From Methylobacillus caricis (GTDB lineage Bacteria; Pseudomonadota; Gammaproteobacteria; Burkholderiales; Methylophilaceae), in NCBI RefSeq assembly GCF_020532705.1, contig NZ_JAJAVD010000004.1:310001-374000 (forward strand): a DNA stretch of 64,000 nucleotides, given 5' to 3'. A program made the position numbers and the translations under genes. Below, piece by piece: positions 63,318 to 64,000 of this stretch (the first letter of the stretch is position 1; each line of letters begins with the position of its first letter). The notes beneath the pieces were generated by a model. It did not search any database and was not told the DNA's origin. It saw only the letters and a list, made by a program, of their open reading frames with translations.

Positions 63318-64000
63318 CTAGAAGAACAGGATTGCGCCCAAGCTGATAGTCTTGGCCTTGCCGTCAACATTACCAGCTGCGGTATTGCTTGCCTCAACCT
63401 TTTGATGTGCATATTCTGCAACCAGGTTCAGGCTCTTGGTCAGAGGATGATAAGCGCCAACAATCCAAGACTTGTTTTCAAAGTCTACACCTGGATTGTA
63501 AATCGAACTGCTGCTGTTATCAGACTTGGAGATACCGTAGGAAACACCCAGCTTGGTACCAACTTGTGGCAGCTTGTATGTTGCTTGAACATAACCACCC
63601 TTGTCGTCGGACTTGTTACCACCCAAGAATTGCAGACCACCCAGTTGACCGCCAGTCTGAATATCCAGACCCTTACCATCATAGTAGTAACCAACCAAAC
63701 CGAAATCAGCTACGTTGATCTTACCGCCAAGGTCATAACCGCGTGAACGGTAATCGCCTGTTGTAGAGTTGTTATGCTTCTGAGTAATGAAACCTGCCCA
63801 AACCTTACCGGAAAAGTCACCAGCCCACTCATAGCTAACCTTACCATCGAAGCCAAGTTCTGTCTTGTCATCAGCAGTCGCAGTAGTAAGAAGAACACCG
63901 TCATTACGCAGGCCTTCACGAGCAGCTACAGCAAAGCTGAAACCGTTCCAGTTAGGGGATGCATATTGAATTTGACCGATCCAGTCAGCGTATACATAAC
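63318..64000 (-). CDS. Gram-negative general porin (N-terminus beyond window)
   Basis: The C-terminal 226 residues of an outer-membrane porin are visible, entering from the right edge in frame with no start inside the window. The sequence is a series of amphipathic strands (VYADWIGQIQYASPNWNGFS, VSYEWAGDFSGKVWAGFI, GGYVQATYKLPQVGTKLGV) and ends KAKTISLGAILFF with the terminal Phe needed for BAM recognition. This matches the betaproteobacterial porin type 4 family. Substrate specificity cannot be told. It shares a terminator with ntrC. Confidence 0.88.
   Translation of the reverse strand, partial: YVYADWIGQIQYASPNWNGFSFAVAAREGLRNDGVLLTTATADDKTELGFDGKVSYEWAGDFSGKVWAGFITQKHNNSTTGDYRSRGYDLGGKINVADFGLVGYYYDGKGLDIQTGGQLGGLQFLGGNKSDDKGGYVQATYKLPQVGTKLGVSYGISKSDNSSSSIYNPGVDFENKSWIVGAYHPLTKSLNLVAEYAHQKVEASNTAAGNVDGKAKTISLGAILFF

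Noticed and set aside
1-64000. CRISPR arrays, tRNA or rRNA genes, insertion sequences, prophage
   Set aside because: No regularly spaced direct repeats, RNA-gene signatures, transposase or integrase motifs were seen on either strand; the two large repeats carry no protein of this kind.

Overview
The window reads as chromosomal DNA of a Gram-negative betaproteobacterium, most likely a methylotroph of the family Methylophilaceae (Methylobacillus/Methylovorus type). This is inferred from an EpsA-family LuxR regulator (a family named from Methylobacillus exopolysaccharide work), several PEP-CTERM proteins, neutral-type porins and a glnA-ntrB-ntrC block. I found no tRNA, rRNA, CRISPR array, transposase or prophage gene.

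Layout. 1-8 kb: a minus-strand pair, a 1839-aa DUF11/SdrD_B-repeat protein followed by an OmpA-domain outer-membrane protein that runs off the left edge. 8-12 kb: a divergent two-component pair (OmpR-type regulator and 7TMR-DISM histidine kinase) and a sugar-nucleotidyltransferase. 12.3-14.7 kb: four small PEP-CTERM proteins, three of them tandem paralogues. 14.9-20.5 kb: an energised envelope operon, read right to left: ExbB fused to DUF2341 and LamG-like domains, two ExbD, TonB, a Porin_5-type porin and a coiled-coil periplasmic protein. 20.6-32.2 kb: a two-partner secretion pair, TpsB and a 3286-aa TpsA exoprotein. 32.4-36.7 kb: a secreted protein of unknown function, a PEP-CTERM protein, the EpsA-type regulator and a lytic transglycosylase. 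37.3-46.8 kb: an eleven-gene, translationally coupled type II secretion/type IV pilus hybrid operon (GspG, F, E, PilM/N/O-like, a GspC/PilP-like protein, secretin, three pseudopilins). 47-54 kb: a CBS-GGDEF-EAL protein, a PEP-CTERM gene remnant, ssb, a YajR-type MFS transporter and uvrA. 54.5-56.2 kb: two more PEP-CTERM proteins. 56.3-64 kb: housekeeping genes (mtgA, aroE, rhodanese), then glnA with a textbook sigma-54/NtrC promoter, a DUF4124 protein, ntrB (glnL), ntrC (glnG), and a porin running off the right edge.

How it fits together. Much of the window makes or decorates the cell surface: secreted PEP-CTERM proteins, a giant exoprotein with its transporter, a dedicated TonB system and a T2SS-like machine. 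Four intergenic sites share the exact core TAGTCC-N4-GNACTA. Three lie upstream of envelope or PEP-CTERM genes and one lies between epsA and the lytic transglycosylase. I propose them as binding sites for the EpsA-type LuxR regulator. Two roughly 640-bp copies of a composite inverted-arm repeat fill the two largest gene-free stretches. The right end is a classical nitrogen-regulation locus in which NtrC, encoded 3 kb downstream, would activate glnA.
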